The notes below the pieces were generated by a model. It saw only the letters and a program-made list of their open reading frames with translations. It was not told the DNA's origin and made no database searches. Made by a program: the position numbers and the translations under genes. DNA of 64,000 bases from Spirochaetota bacterium (lineage in GTDB: Bacteria; Spirochaetota; Spirochaetia; Treponematales; Treponemataceae), in contig JAEWMY010000054.1 of assembly GCA_023393015.1 (NCBI GenBank), positions 1-64,000 of the forward strand, written 5' to 3'. This document shows, piece by piece, positions 15,875 through 23,825 of this stretch. Each line of letters starts with the position of its first letter. The stretch's first letter is position 1.

Positions 15875-17019
15875 TACTCCGTGTCGCCGCGCGCCGCGGA
15901 CGAAAGCGCCGCGGCGAAAGCCGTGATTTCTTCGGGGGTCGTGGAAGGGCCTATCGAGACGCGTACCGCGTTTCGCGCCGCGTCCGCCGCGACCTTCATC
16001 GCCTCGAGGCCCGTCTGCCTGCCTTTTTTGGACGAGCAGGCCGAACCGGTGGAAATGTGAAAACCGCGTTCAGAGAGAACGCGCACGAGAACCTCTCCGG
16101 GGAGGGATTCGTTCGTGCATTGGACGATTGCCGGAGAATACCCCTGACAGTCGGCCGATCTTCCCCGGGGAAGAATACCTATTTCGGGAATGGACGATAA
16201 CGCTCGTACGAGAGCGGTACCGATATCCCCGACGCGATCGATCTCGTCATTCGAGGAAAGACACCGTTCAAGGCAATGGGCGAGCGCCGTCGCCCCCGCG
16301 ACGTTAACCGTCCCGCTGCGGATTCCGTTTTCCTGCCCGCCGCCGCGGAGAAAGGGTTCGAACGGTTTCGCGGCGTAGAGGAGTCCGATTCCCCTGGGGC
16401 CGCCGATCTTGTGCGCGCTGACCGCGAACGAATCGATTCCGGGAGTGTCGAACCGGAACCGCACCTTGCCGACGGCCTGTACGGCGTCGACGTGAAAATG
16501 CGGTCTTCGGGCGCCCGCGCATCTCGTCGTGAGCGAGTCCGCTATGTCCCCGACCGGCTGAATCGCACCCGACTCGTTGTGGACCGCCATTACCGCGACG
16601 AGCAACGTGTCGGAGCGGACGGTCGCGCTCACCGCCTCGGGCGTGACGAATCCCTCGGCGTTCGGGGGGATTCGCAGGATCTCGAAACCGAGCCGTTCCA
16701 TCGCCCGGGCCTGTTCCGCCACCGCGGGATGCTCGAGGGCGCTGATCGCGATGGATCCGCGGACCGGCCTTTGAAGGAGGGAAAGAAGCGGCAGGTGGTC
16801 GCTTTCCGTCCCGCCCGAGGTAAAGAAGATTCCGCGGGAGGGAACGTTCAGGGCGTCCGCGCACCGCCGTCTCGCCTCTTCGAGCGCGTCCGAGGCCCGT
16901 TTACCCGGGGCGTGCGGGCTGGCCGGATTCGCGAAATGAGTAAGGCTCGTTTCGGAGAAGAGGCGAATCGCTTGGGGATCGGGAACGGCCGTGGCCGCCC
17001 AATCCAGATACACGCTCAC
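15874..17019 (-). CDS. Cysteine desulfurase (NifS/IscS family)
   Basis: PLP enzyme that removes sulfur from cysteine and carries it as a persulfide. Visible are the N-terminal YLDWAATA, H97 in ALEHPAV, the PLP lysine K204 in SAHKIGGPRG and the active cysteine C328 in STGSACSSKKG. Length is 381 residues from GTG 17019, which overlaps the aroB stop as GTGAG and directly precedes VYLDWAATA; the open frame upstream is coding for another protein and is not used. Translationally coupled to thiI, so a dedicated role in tRNA thiolation is likely; a role in Fe-S assembly (for example for IspG) cannot be excluded. Confidence 0.93.
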   Translation of the reverse strand: MSVYLDWAATAVPDPQAIRLFSETSLTHFANPASPHAPGKRASDALEEARRRCADALNVPSRGIFFTSGGTESDHLPLLSLLQRPVRGSIAISALEHPAVAEQARAMERLGFEILRIPPNAEGFVTPEAVSATVRSDTLLVAVMAVHNESGAIQPVGDIADSLTTRCAGARRPHFHVDAVQAVGKVRFRFDTPGIDSFAVSAHKIGGPRGIGLLYAAKPFEPFLRGGGQENGIRSGTVNVAGATALAHCLERCLSSNDEIDRVGDIGTALVRALSSIPEIGILPRGRSADCQGYSPAIVQCTNESLPGEVLVRVLSERGFHISTGSACSSKKGRQTGLEAMKVAADAARNAVRVSIGPSTTPEEITAFAAALSSAARGDTE

Positions 17020-18080
17020 GACAGGACCCCGAGTACGGCCTCGTCGGGAACCTCGGTCACGAACGTGGAGTTGATTTCGCGTTGAAGGACGAAGCGAACG
17101 GCGCCGCCGCGCTTTTTCTTGTCTGTCTTCATGGCTCCGAGCAGGCTGCGCGCCGTGTTCTCGGGCGATCCCGCGGTCGCGAGGGCGGGATGGACGGCGT
17201 CGGTCGGCCAGCCGTAGGACGCGAGTGTAGCGCGCACGTCGTCCCGGTATTCCCGATCGGTAACTCCGAGAACGCACCCGAGTTCGAGCGCCCGCGCGAT
17301 GCCCCACGCGACGGCTTCCCCGTGGGATACGACGCCGAAACCGGCGACGCTTTCGAGCGCGTGGGCGAAGGTGTGCCCGAGATTGAGATACATGCGCTCG
17401 CCCGATTCCTTGAGGTCACGTTCCACGACGCGCGCCTTCGCCTGTACGCAGCGCTTGACCATCTCGAGGAGGAGCTCGCCGTCGCGCCGGAGAACGTCGT
17501 CGCGACGCTCCTGCATGATTTGATAGAGCTTGGGGGCGTAGAGCAAGGCGGTTTTCAGGACCTCGGCGAGGCCGGAGCGGAACTCCCGTTCCGGCAACGA
17601 CCCGAGCGCCGCGATTGATACGCGAATAGAGGAGGCGGGATAGAAGGTTCCGACGCAGTTCTTGTAATTGCCGAAGTCGACCCCGGTTTTGCCGCCGATA
17701 GCGGCGTCAGCCATGGCGAGTAGGGTAGTCGGCACGAGTTCGAGCCGGGCTCCGCGCATGTAGAGCGAGGCCGCGAAGGCGGTCATGTCGGTGATGACTC
17801 CTCCGCCGAAACCGACGAAGAGGCTGTCGCGCGCGAGACCCGCTTTCAGGGCCTCGGAAAGGATGAGCTCCACGGACGAAAGCGTCTTGCTTGATTCGCC
17901 CGCGGGAAGGACGACGGTCGGCGAACCGGCCGCGAACCCGCGCGAGGCCTCGAGGAGGGATATCGTATTGGTGTCGGCTACGTAGATTCCGCCGGTCGGA
18001 GGAAGCGCTGGAACCGAAAGTTCCCGGTCGAAAACGACGCTTGCGTTTCCGTCGGGAATAGCGTACGAGAATGTGTCCAT
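17016..18080 (-). CDS. aroB: 3-dehydroquinate synthase
   Basis: Second step of the shikimate pathway (DAHP to 3-dehydroquinate), NAD- and metal-dependent. The NAD-site block GGGVITDMTAFAASLYMRG and the following PTTLLAMADAAIGGKTGVD are diagnostic. The metal-ligand histidines occur in LNLGHTFAHALE and VSHGEAVAWG. Length 354 residues is normal. It lies nine bases downstream of the exported protein gene at 18740 and overlaps the desulfurase start. Confidence 0.95.
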   Translation of the reverse strand: MDTFSYAIPDGNASVVFDRELSVPALPPTGGIYVADTNTISLLEASRGFAAGSPTVVLPAGESSKTLSSVELILSEALKAGLARDSLFVGFGGGVITDMTAFAASLYMRGARLELVPTTLLAMADAAIGGKTGVDFGNYKNCVGTFYPASSIRVSIAALGSLPEREFRSGLAEVLKTALLYAPKLYQIMQERRDDVLRRDGELLLEMVKRCVQAKARVVERDLKESGERMYLNLGHTFAHALESVAGFGVVSHGEAVAWGIARALELGCVLGVTDREYRDDVRATLASYGWPTDAVHPALATAGSPENTARSLLGAMKTDKKKRGGAVRFVLQREINSTFVTEVPDEAVLGVLS

Positions 18081-18089
18081 GGGGTCATT

Positions 18090-18740
18090 CTAGTAAGTAT
18101 TTGCGTCCATGGCAAGGAAGTCGGCCCGTACCTTCGCCAGGCGGGCGAGCTCCCGGTCGATCGTGCGGCCGTAATCGAGCGTCCCCCTGGAGATACCCTC
18201 GCGCTCGTCTTCCCACGCTTGCAGACCGTCTATGAACAAAAACCTGAATTCCCTGACGTTCGCCCGTTCGGCCCAGAGTTTCGCCTCCGTCCAGTAGAAG
18301 AGCGCGGTTTTATAGCACGTTTCCGCGGTATCGAGGCTTTCGAGATTTTGCCGCTTCCAGGGTGCGTTATAGAAATAGGCCACGTGCTTGTCCCATTTCA
18401 GACCGAGTCTCAGATGCTGCTCGACGAGTTTCAGGTTGAGGTGCATCATTACGATATACCGGTACTTTTCCCATTCCTTCTTCGTAGCGACCTTTCCGAG
18501 CGCGTACAGCGGATTCGCGAAATCGGCCTCGACGGCGCGCTCGAGCCAATAGATGTTTTCCATGACGTCGTCGGGATCCTGCTGATAATGGACATGATAC
18601 AGTTTGTAGAACTGTTCCTTGTACCGTACGACATACGCGTCCGCGTCACGTGCGGGAACGGCGAGAAGGAAGAGGAACAGGGCAGCGATGAGCGTACCCT
18701 TGCGCGTGTGCGACCGATCGGCCCGGTTTCGCGGATTCAT
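18090..18740 (-). CDS. Conserved exported protein, unknown function
   Basis: A 216-residue protein with a basic N terminus (NPRNRADRSHTRKG), a hydrophobic segment ALFLFLLAVPA and a likely signal-peptidase site near ADA. The mature part is rich in aromatic and charged residues (YKEQFYKLYHVHYQQDPDD, YRYIVMMHLNLKLVEQHLRL, FNAP-like WKRQNLESLD) and predicted helical, perhaps TPR-like. The start ATG 18740 overlaps the tmk stop (ATGA); the upstream open frame is antisense-free tmk overlap and is not used. I think it is a spirochaete-conserved family but cannot assign a function. It is translationally coupled to tmk and followed by aroB. Confidence 0.75.
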   Translation of the reverse strand: MNPRNRADRSHTRKGTLIAALFLFLLAVPARDADAYVVRYKEQFYKLYHVHYQQDPDDVMENIYWLERAVEADFANPLYALGKVATKKEWEKYRYIVMMHLNLKLVEQHLRLGLKWDKHVAYFYNAPWKRQNLESLDTAETCYKTALFYWTEAKLWAERANVREFRFLFIDGLQAWEDEREGISRGTLDYGRTIDRELARLAKVRADFLAMDANTY

Positions 18741-19366
18741 GCGTATATTTTCGGCAGTTCCGACACGATACTCCATATCTTTTCGGTGATTTCCGCGATC
18801 GGACGGGACGCGTCGATACGGACAACGCGCATCCCGGGTTCTTCCGTTTCGTATCGATCGAATAGCCGACGATACCGTTCCCGCACGAGTCGTTGAAAGG
18901 CTTCCCTCTCGTATATCTCGGCAGATCCTCCGCGGGCTCGTATCCGTTCCATGGAAACGGCAGGATCTATATCGAAGAAAAAGACGTATTCCGGAAGGGG
19001 AAAGTCGGCGTTGAGAAGCGCGGTAAGCTCGGGGTCGCACGTCGAACCCTGGTAGGCGAGACTCGAAAAGACGTAGCGGTCAGAGAAAACCGCCGTTCCG
19101 TCCGCAAGGCGTTCCGCGATACCTCCGACTCCATAGAGGTGTTCGCACCTGTCGGCCGCGAAGAGCCGGGCCATCGTGTCCGGATGTACCCGGCTCTCTC
19201 CCGAGAGAATCGTTCTGATGAGCTTTCCCGTGTCCCCGTCGGTCGGTTCCGCGGTAAACCATGTTTTCCTCCCGAGCGAGGAATACCGTTTTTCGATTTC
19301 GCGAAGCTGCGTCGTAGTTCCGGTGCCGTCAATCCCCTCGAAAACGGCGAAATTGCGGAATATCAT
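18737..19366 (-). CDS. tmk: Thymidylate kinase with altered P-loop
   Basis: Phosphorylates dTMP to dTDP. The family blocks are present: the P-loop region FEGIDGTGTTTQ (9-20), TAEPTDGDTGKLIR, the DRYVFSSLAYQG block that binds dTMP, and a lid region around YEREAFQRLV. Length 209 residues is typical. The residue at the Walker A lysine position is threonine (T17): the codons read GGA-ACT-ACG-ACG for G-T-T-T. Phosphate binding must therefore differ from the E. coli enzyme. First gene of the minus-strand run; a TATAAT sits three bases before its ATG. Confidence 0.9.
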   Translation of the reverse strand: MIFRNFAVFEGIDGTGTTTQLREIEKRYSSLGRKTWFTAEPTDGDTGKLIRTILSGESRVHPDTMARLFAADRCEHLYGVGGIAERLADGTAVFSDRYVFSSLAYQGSTCDPELTALLNADFPLPEYVFFFDIDPAVSMERIRARGGSAEIYEREAFQRLVRERYRRLFDRYETEEPGMRVVRIDASRPIAEITEKIWSIVSELPKIYA

Positions 19367-19391
19367 TGTATTATAACGCCCCTTTTTCTGT

Positions 19392-19397
19392 TATGAT
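19392..19397 (+). promoter_or_regulatory. Probable -10 box of tamB
   Basis: TATGAT at 19392-19397, preceded by TGT (extended -10), 11 bases before the tamB ATG at 19409. A convincing -35 box at 17 bases is not seen (TTGTAT at 19366-19371 would need a 20-base spacer). The expected leader is only about five bases. Confidence 0.35.
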
Positions 19398-19408
19398 AGT
19401 ACACTGGA

Positions 19409-22400
19409 ATGAATCGTCCCGCAATCGTGCATGCCATCCAAATCGTCCTCTTTTTCGTCCTGTTGACCGGGGCGTTTTTACTCGTTTCGCCCGTTTCCGG
19501 CATCATGGAACGCGCCATCGACTCCACGAGGAACGAATTCATGCTCGAGTTCGAACGCGCGACCGGCTTGCGCCTGTCCTATAAAACGATGTCTCCGTCG
19601 GTGATCAAGACGCTCCTTCTGAAGGACATCGTCGTTACCGATGCCTCGAACGAAACGGTCGTCGCCCGCGCGTCGACCGTTTCCGTTTCTTACAGCCTGC
19701 CCGCCCTGTTGCTCGGGGGGATATCCTCCGCGATTCGGGGAATCGTCATCGAAAACGCGACCGTATACGTCGACGTCGCCCGCAACGCCGAGCTCGTCGC
19801 GCGATACAGGAACGACGATGCTCCATCCGGAGACTCGTCTCTGGCAGCCGAAACCGTCATGGCACCCGTACGGCTTGCCGATATCGTTCCCCGCGACGTG
19901 ATGATACGAATCCGCAATCTCGACGTTCGTTACGTCGACAGCGACTGGTCCGCGTCTCTCGCCATACGTCGCGGCAACGCCCGCTTCGCGGATTCGGGCG
20001 TGGAGTTCGAAATCGACGGTTCCATGCGGTACGAAAACGCTCGTCTATCGGACATCGGCCCGTTTACCTCGAAGCTGAGCCTTACCGGCGAGGTAAACCA
20101 TGACATGACGAACGGCTCGGCGAGCCTGTCCGTTACCTCGTTTCGGGGGAACCAGTTTTCCGTATCGAGGATCGGACTCGTTACGACCTACCGGAGCGGG
20201 ATCGTGCGGGTAAACGCGGTGCAGGACCTGCAACCGGTGGATCTGTCGGTCCTTTGGGATACCTCTACGGGGGAATTGAGCGCGAGTCTCGAATGCGAGC
20301 GGCTTCTTCCCCTGTACTGGATCACCCCTTCGATGAGTCTCCCGTCCTCGCTCAAGGATATGTCCGTTTCCGGCAAGGCGAACGTGCGCGTTTCGGACGA
20401 GGGCCTCGTCTCCTACGCGACGGCGTTTTCCGTCTCGATTCCCGACGGATTCTACGGCGGCGGAACCGGGGTCATCAGTATCGACGGCGACGGGAAAACG
20501 CTCAACGTCAGGAGGATATCCGCGGTGGGGCCGCGGGCGGATATCGAGTTGTCCGGCACCTACGGGATCGATACGGGAATCCCCGAAGGCATGCTCTCCG
20601 TGCGTTCCTTCAATCCGCGGGACGACTTGTCCGTATCGGCCGACTGTTACGTTCAACGTTCGGCGCGCGGGTTCCTCGCGGTGATTCCGGCGTTGCGCGT
20701 CAACGAGGCGAGGTTCGAGTCGATCCAGTTCGGCGTGATTCCGGATGCCGCCGGGGGAACCGAGTTGTCGCTGACGGCGCGCGATTCCCGCGGTACGATC
20801 GAGGCGGAGGGAACCCTCGCGACGGCCGGCTCTTCCTTCTTTCAGGGATACCTCGCCCTTGACTCGATCGACGCAGGAAATCTCGCGGGAATCGCGGGGT
20901 ACGGGAACGGTCCTTCGGCCGCGGGCGCCGAGAAGGACGCCTCGGCCGGCTGGGGGTTGACGACGGAGCTCTATGTTTCGTCCGATCTCGAAAGCCTTTC
21001 TTTTAACTGTACCCGTCTCGTTCTGGCATCGTCCGGGACGGGATCTGACGGGGCGTACGTACTCCTGTCGGCGAAGGGAACGGAACGCGAGGTTTTCATT
21101 ACCGATATTTCGACTTCTCCCGGAATGGCCTCCGTATCCGGCGGCATGCACGCGCTACGGGAAGAAACCGGGGATGTTTACTTCGACGCGGACCTCTCCG
21201 TCCAGTCCATACCGTATCGGCTTAACGGGGTGTACGCGAACGGCGACCTTTCGGTGTACGGCGACTACGGGCTCGCGGTATCGATACTACGGGATCCGCT
21301 TGTCGGTACATCGGGAGCCTTTCGCGTCGACGGTTTTCCGCTTCCGGTCGGACCGCTGATGATCTCCCTGTCCCTCGACGGCGGTTTCGCGTCCGAGCCC
21401 GACGGCACCTGGAAGGCCGTCGTCAGGAGGGGTTTCGCCGAGGAGTTGAACGGGTTTACGCCGCTTTCGACGTCACTTTCCTTCGCGGGTACCGTAGATC
21501 CGGCCGGCTTGTTTTTTCACGAGATGTCCCTGGGCGACGCGCGCTCCAGCCTGTTCGGCCAAGCCAGGGTCGCCTTCGCGCCCGACAAGGTCTCGGGCGA
21601 CCGCTACTCCGTCGATATAGGTCTTTCCTCCGCCGACGATCGGGAGTCCTTCTCCCTTTCGGGGAATCTCATGAAGTCCGCGGAAATGTTCCTCGAGGGA
21701 CGGCTGGATATGGAAAACGTCCCGCTCATGCGCTTTGTAAAAGGACAAACGCCCGACAATTCCGTTTCCGCGTCGATTACCTGTTCCGGAACGCCCGAAA
21801 CGATCTTCGCGTCCGTCGATATTCGCGCCCTTTCCTACCGGTACGCCGGATACGACGCGTCCCTCAGGGGATCCGCTTTGCTGGAGGACGGTAACGTTGT
21901 CTTGTCCGAGTTGATCGCGTCATGGAACGGACATACCGTCGATTCCGCGAAGGGAAACCTGAACCTCGCGAGCGGCGTCGCCTCTTTCGCCGCGGCGTAC
22001 CGGGGAATACTGGACGACGCTCCGGTCACGGCGGGTCTTTCCGTCGATCTCGTTCCCGAGCGTGTTCCGGGAACGGAGGATGCGCGGGATTCGTTCGACT
22101 TCGAATCCTTTACCCTTCGCGTCGCCGCGAGCGATTTCGCGTGGAACTCAATCAAGCCCGAGAAGCCCTTCGTGTGCACCCTCGTGCGCGAGCCGGGAAT
22201 ACTCGCCTTGTACGCAGGACCCGACGACGATATTACCGGATTCCTGCTCGATGACGGGACGTTCTCTCTCCGCGCGGGCGATTCCTCGCCGGTTCGCTTC
22301 GCCGCTGACGGGGCAATAGTTGACAGCGAGATATCCGTCATCGTGAGCGACATTCGCGTGGACATGCCCCGACTCTGGCCGTTCGCCGCGATCGACTTCG

Positions 22401-23785
22401 TGGCCTTCGACGCGGGGACCGTCGAGGGAGAGCTCGCGATCTCGGGACTCCTTTCGGACCCGGATTTCTTCGGCACGCTTTCCGCCAGGAATATCGTCGT
22501 GTGGTCCCCGGGATTCCTGGAAGAACGCTTCGTGCCCGAGCCGTTCGAAATCGTCGCCGACGGGAAAACCCTGAACGTGGAGACCTTCCGTCTGGAAAGC
22601 GACAGTTCGGTACTGTACGCGAACGCCACGGCGTACTTCGACCGCTGGGTTCCGACGAAGGTGACGCTCAAGACCTACACCGAAAAGGATCGACCCCTGC
22701 GTCTCGATACCAACAACCAGTATTTCGCGGCGAAGGGCAGGGCGAACTGCGATCTTGACCTGTCGTTTTCACATGAGGGCATCTTCGTGCTCGGCGATAC
22801 CACCTTCGAACGGGGATCCTTCGCGATCATGTTCGACGGCTTTACGGAGGAATCCGACGAGGAGGACGACGACTCAAGCGGCGTCGTCGTGGACTTGAAC
22901 CTCGATATCGGCCAACGAGTCGAGTATCGCTGGCCCGCGAACTCGTTCCCCATCTTGCGGGGTTTGATACAGGCGGAACAGTCGTTCAAGATAGCGATAG
23001 ACAGCGCGAACGAGACCTTCTCGCTCAAGGGAGGGGCGAACCTGAAGGGAGGGGAACTGTTTTACATAAAGCGCAGTTTCTATCTCAGGCAGGGGAGTAT
23101 CACGTTCAACGAGAATCAGGACAAATTCGACCCGCTTATCTCGCTTCGCGCCGAGATTCGCGAACGCGACGATTTCGGAGACCCCGTCAGGATAATCCTG
23201 CTCGTCGAGAACCAACCCCTCGCGTCGTTTACGCCGACCATATACTCGGACCCGCCGAAACCGACCGCCGAGCTCATGGCCCTACTCGGGCAAGCGGCGA
23301 GCGCCGATTCCTCGAGGGAAACCCTTCTCCGGACGACCGTCGTCACCGCATCGGATATCTTCACGCAAATGGGCCTGTTCCGTTCGTTCGAAAACAGGGT
23401 CCGCGATTTCCTCAACGTCGACATATTCTCGATCCGCACGCTGCTCATCCAGAACGCCCTGCTCGGACAGGCCATGCAGGAGAATACCGACCGGAAGATG
23501 ACGATCGGTAACTATTTCGACAATACCACTGTTTATTTCGGTAAGTACTTCGGATCGGCCGTGTACGCCGATGCCCTGCTTCATTTCAGCTATTATGACC
23601 CGAAATCGGCCCAAAATACCGGGTCAAACGAGGCAGTTTATGGTAATATGCTGTTCGAGCCCGAACTGGGCCTCGAGATCGATACGCCCTTCTTTCTGGT
23701 TCGGTGGGCGTTCGCCCCCGACAACCTTGACAGTTTTTTCGTCGGAGACAGCTCTATTACCCTTTCCTGGAAGTTTTCATACTGA
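19409..23785 (+). CDS. tamB: TamB-type translocation and assembly module protein
   Basis: Very long (1458 residues) inner-membrane-anchored periplasmic protein of the TamB/AsmA-like family, thought to bridge the two membranes and assist outer-membrane protein or lipid transfer. One N-terminal transmembrane helix (about residues 9-31) is followed by a long beta-rich region with irregular repeats and a C-terminal TamB domain (about 1120-1458) with PTAELMALLGQA-like sequence and final strands ending WKFSY. It stands directly before bamA (40 bases), matching the common tamB-bamA pairing in bacteria that lack a separate TamA. A homologous order is known in Treponema. Confidence 0.9.
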   Translation: MNRPAIVHAIQIVLFFVLLTGAFLLVSPVSGIMERAIDSTRNEFMLEFERATGLRLSYKTMSPSVIKTLLLKDIVVTDASNETVVARASTVSVSYSLPALLLGGISSAIRGIVIENATVYVDVARNAELVARYRNDDAPSGDSSLAAETVMAPVRLADIVPRDVMIRIRNLDVRYVDSDWSASLAIRRGNARFADSGVEFEIDGSMRYENARLSDIGPFTSKLSLTGEVNHDMTNGSASLSVTSFRGNQFSVSRIGLVTTYRSGIVRVNAVQDLQPVDLSVLWDTSTGELSASLECERLLPLYWITPSMSLPSSLKDMSVSGKANVRVSDEGLVSYATAFSVSIPDGFYGGGTGVISIDGDGKTLNVRRISAVGPRADIELSGTYGIDTGIPEGMLSVRSFNPRDDLSVSADCYVQRSARGFLAVIPALRVNEARFESIQFGVIPDAAGGTELSLTARDSRGTIEAEGTLATAGSSFFQGYLALDSIDAGNLAGIAGYGNGPSAAGAEKDASAGWGLTTELYVSSDLESLSFNCTRLVLASSGTGSDGAYVLLSAKGTEREVFITDISTSPGMASVSGGMHALREETGDVYFDADLSVQSIPYRLNGVYANGDLSVYGDYGLAVSILRDPLVGTSGAFRVDGFPLPVGPLMISLSLDGGFASEPDGTWKAVVRRGFAEELNGFTPLSTSLSFAGTVDPAGLFFHEMSLGDARSSLFGQARVAFAPDKVSGDRYSVDIGLSSADDRESFSLSGNLMKSAEMFLEGRLDMENVPLMRFVKGQTPDNSVSASITCSGTPETIFASVDIRALSYRYAGYDASLRGSALLEDGNVVLSELIASWNGHTVDSAKGNLNLASGVASFAAAYRGILDDAPVTAGLSVDLVPERVPGTEDARDSFDFESFTLRVAASDFAWNSIKPEKPFVCTLVREPGILALYAGPDDDITGFLLDDGTFSLRAGDSSPVRFAADGAIVDSEISVIVSDIRVDMPRLWPFAAIDFVAFDAGTVEGELAISGLLSDPDFFGTLSARNIVVWSPGFLEERFVPEPFEIVADGKTLNVETFRLESDSSVLYANATAYFDRWVPTKVTLKTYTEKDRPLRLDTNNQYFAAKGRANCDLDLSFSHEGIFVLGDTTFERGSFAIMFDGFTEESDEEDDDSSGVVVDLNLDIGQRVEYRWPANSFPILRGLIQAEQSFKIAIDSANETFSLKGGANLKGGELFYIKRSFYLRQGSITFNENQDKFDPLISLRAEIRERDDFGDPVRIILLVENQPLASFTPTIYSDPPKPTAELMALLGQAASADSSRETLLRTTVVTASDIFTQMGLFRSFENRVRDFLNVDIFSIRTLLIQNALLGQAMQENTDRKMTIGNYFDNTTVYFGKYFGSAVYADALLHFSYYDPKSAQNTGSNEAVYGNMLFEPELGLEIDTPFFLVRWAFAPDNLDSFFVGDSSITLSWKFSY

Positions 23786-23803
23786 CCCCTTCCATGCTAT
23801 AGT
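23775..23803 (+). promoter_or_regulatory. Promoter of bamA
   Basis: TTTCAT (23775-23780), a 17-base spacer and TATAGT (23798-23803) preceded by TGC (extended -10). It overlaps the end of tamB and leads to a short leader with AAGGAG (23812-23817) eight bases before the bamA ATG, so bamA can be expressed apart from tamB. Confidence 0.6.
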
Positions 23804-23825
23804 CTACGCCTAAGGAGCCCTTGTA

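Noticed and set aside
19370..19375. TATAAT as a normal tmk promoter
   Set aside because: It is only three bases from the ATG and has no good -35 box; it may be a chance AT-rich match, so I did not list it as a feature.
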